DNA of 64,000 nucleotides from Gautieria morchelliformis (Eukaryota; Basidiomycota; Agaricomycetes; Gomphales; Gomphaceae). The stretch spans positions 1-64,000 of the forward strand of contig WHVA01000096.1 of NCBI GenBank assembly GCA_015179125.1. The letters run 5' to 3'. The notes below the pieces were generated by a model. The model did not search any database. It saw only the letters and a list, made by a program, of their open reading frames with translations, and was not told the origin of the DNA. Below are positions 63,287 to 64,000 of this stretch, in pieces (the stretch's first letter is position 1; every line of letters starts with the position of its first letter). A program made the position numbers and the translations under genes.

Positions 63287-64000
63287 ACCTGATCACGCTG
63301 GACCTGTAGGTGGTGTCCTCCACCTCTTTGTCCCATTCATAATATTGGGATGGCTCTGGATCCCACTCTTCAGTGGGCGCGTCTCCGTTGTCCAGAGTGT
63401 CGTTGGGTTGGGGATCACCCTCCCCCTCTTCATCAATTTGATGGAGAGAATTTTGACCGAGATCCGTCTCCAGATCTTCGGTCTCCTCTTCGTGCCTCGC
63501 GGCCACTGTCCTGATACCGGACTTAAGCCGGGGGCATTCTGCGCTCTTGTGGCCAGGTTGGCCGCATTCGAAGCACGTGGTGCTGCTTTGGCTGCCGCTG
63601 GGCCGATCGTTAGGTCGGCCCGAGGCTTTCACTGGTGGGGCAGGTCGCGGGGACGACCCTGACACTTAAGGCTGTTTAGCTTCAGGCGGGCGTCCACCTT
63701 GTGCTGGGCGTGGGGGCGGCGGCATTTGCACCACTCCACTTCTTGAGAAGAGGCTGGGCCTGGTCAGGCCCACTTGTGTCAACGGCTTGCTCCCTGTGAG
63801 CCGGGCAGCGCTTGGCGTTGCCGCTGCGCTCTCTGCACGGTGCATCCCCACGTTGTATTGGGATGCCTCCTCGATCATTCGGGCCATCTCGAAGAGTTGC
63901 TCTATTGAGCTGCTCTCAGCATTGTAGCCCTTTTTGAGGACTTCGTTGCGCAGTGTCTCGCGCAGCGCCAACACGAACCGTCTCCGGAACGTGTAATCAT
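63195..64000 (-). pseudogene. Gypsy Gag, partial at window edge, one in-frame TAA
   Basis: Open from the window edge (RRRFVLALRETLRNEV, SIEQLFEMARMIEEA) to a TAA at 63666-63668. It then continues in the same frame with a Pro-rich linker, a CCHC knuckle TCFECGQPGHKSAECPR (CX2CX4HX4C) and an acidic region (EEETEDLETDLG), ending at 63195. The 5' part and LTR are outside the window. Confidence 0.85.

Larger units (their letters stand above)
57061..64000 (-). mobile_element. Gypsy/chromovirus LTR retrotransposon, decayed, 5' end outside window
   Basis: Minus-strand order Gag, CCHC, protease, RT, RNase H, integrase, chromodomain, extra ORF, polypurine tract, LTR. Integrase after RT/RNase H plus a chromodomain places it in the chromoviruses (Metaviridae). 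Many stops, frameshifts and two lost catalytic acids show it is inactive. Confidence 0.92.

Overview
The window looks like a transposon-rich chromosomal region of a filamentous fungus, most likely a basidiomycete (Agaricomycetes). The reasons are compact 50-60 nt GT..AG introns, a TRAPPII Trs65 gene, Crinkler/RHS-like NTPase-nuclease genes, and Helitron, hAT, PIF/Harbinger, Copia and chromodomain Gypsy elements side by side. No bacterial operon structure, tRNA or rRNA gene was seen. LAYOUT: 1-24.85 kb is a nest of Helitrons, mostly head to tail on the minus strand. They are recognised by a repeated 3' terminus: a CpG-rich hairpin a few bases before CTAG. Copy 1 (1-1913) and copy 2 (14321-20608) carry Rep/helicase coding sequence. 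The others (1914-14320, 20609-24848) are non-autonomous, made of AT-rich ~88 bp repeats, 21 bp and 17 bp minisatellites, a TATA promoter block at the 5' end and, in three copies, the same captured gene fragment. 24.85-37.56 kb is the host-gene part: NADH-cytochrome b5 reductase (CBR1, plus strand) converges on TRS65 (minus strand). From 26549 to 37557 there is a ~5.2 kb inverted duplication with a 0.59 kb spacer. Each arm holds TRS65, a Crinkler/RHS-like P-loop NTPase/nuclease gene, and, at the centre, the CBR1 promoter plus first coding exon. In both arms the CBR1 membrane-anchor exon can be spliced in frame onto the NTPase gene, so the locus appears to encode two chimeric membrane-anchored proteins (predicted 546 and 553 residues). 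37.56-46.2 kb is a WRAP73-like WD40 gene with two Trp-to-amber changes, split by a 1260 bp hAT-type element (8 bp target duplication) and a 5.2 kb Copia retrotransposon (5 bp target duplication). 46.2-57.06 kb is transposon debris: a PIF/Harbinger element (48379-51124) with a Myb-like gene and transposase, a 1-1.4 kb repeat in inverted orientation on both sides, a cluster of twelve TGAGTCA sites, a 430 bp direct repeat and an unidentified broken ORF. 57.06-64 kb is a decayed chromovirus (Gypsy) on the minus strand with an extra coiled-coil ORF after the chromodomain; its 5' end lies outside the window. HOW IT FITS TOGETHER: TRS65-A converges on CBR1 and has its last exon, so it is the original locus. 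TRS65-B stops inside the last intron and abuts the WRAP73 pseudogene, so arm B is the copy. Several inactivating changes (WRAP73 W to stop twice, an in-frame TGA in TRS65, Gypsy RT Asp to Asn and integrase Glu to Lys) are G-to-A on the coding strand, which hints at cytosine deamination or RIP-like mutation. All identifications come from reading motifs; no database search was possible.
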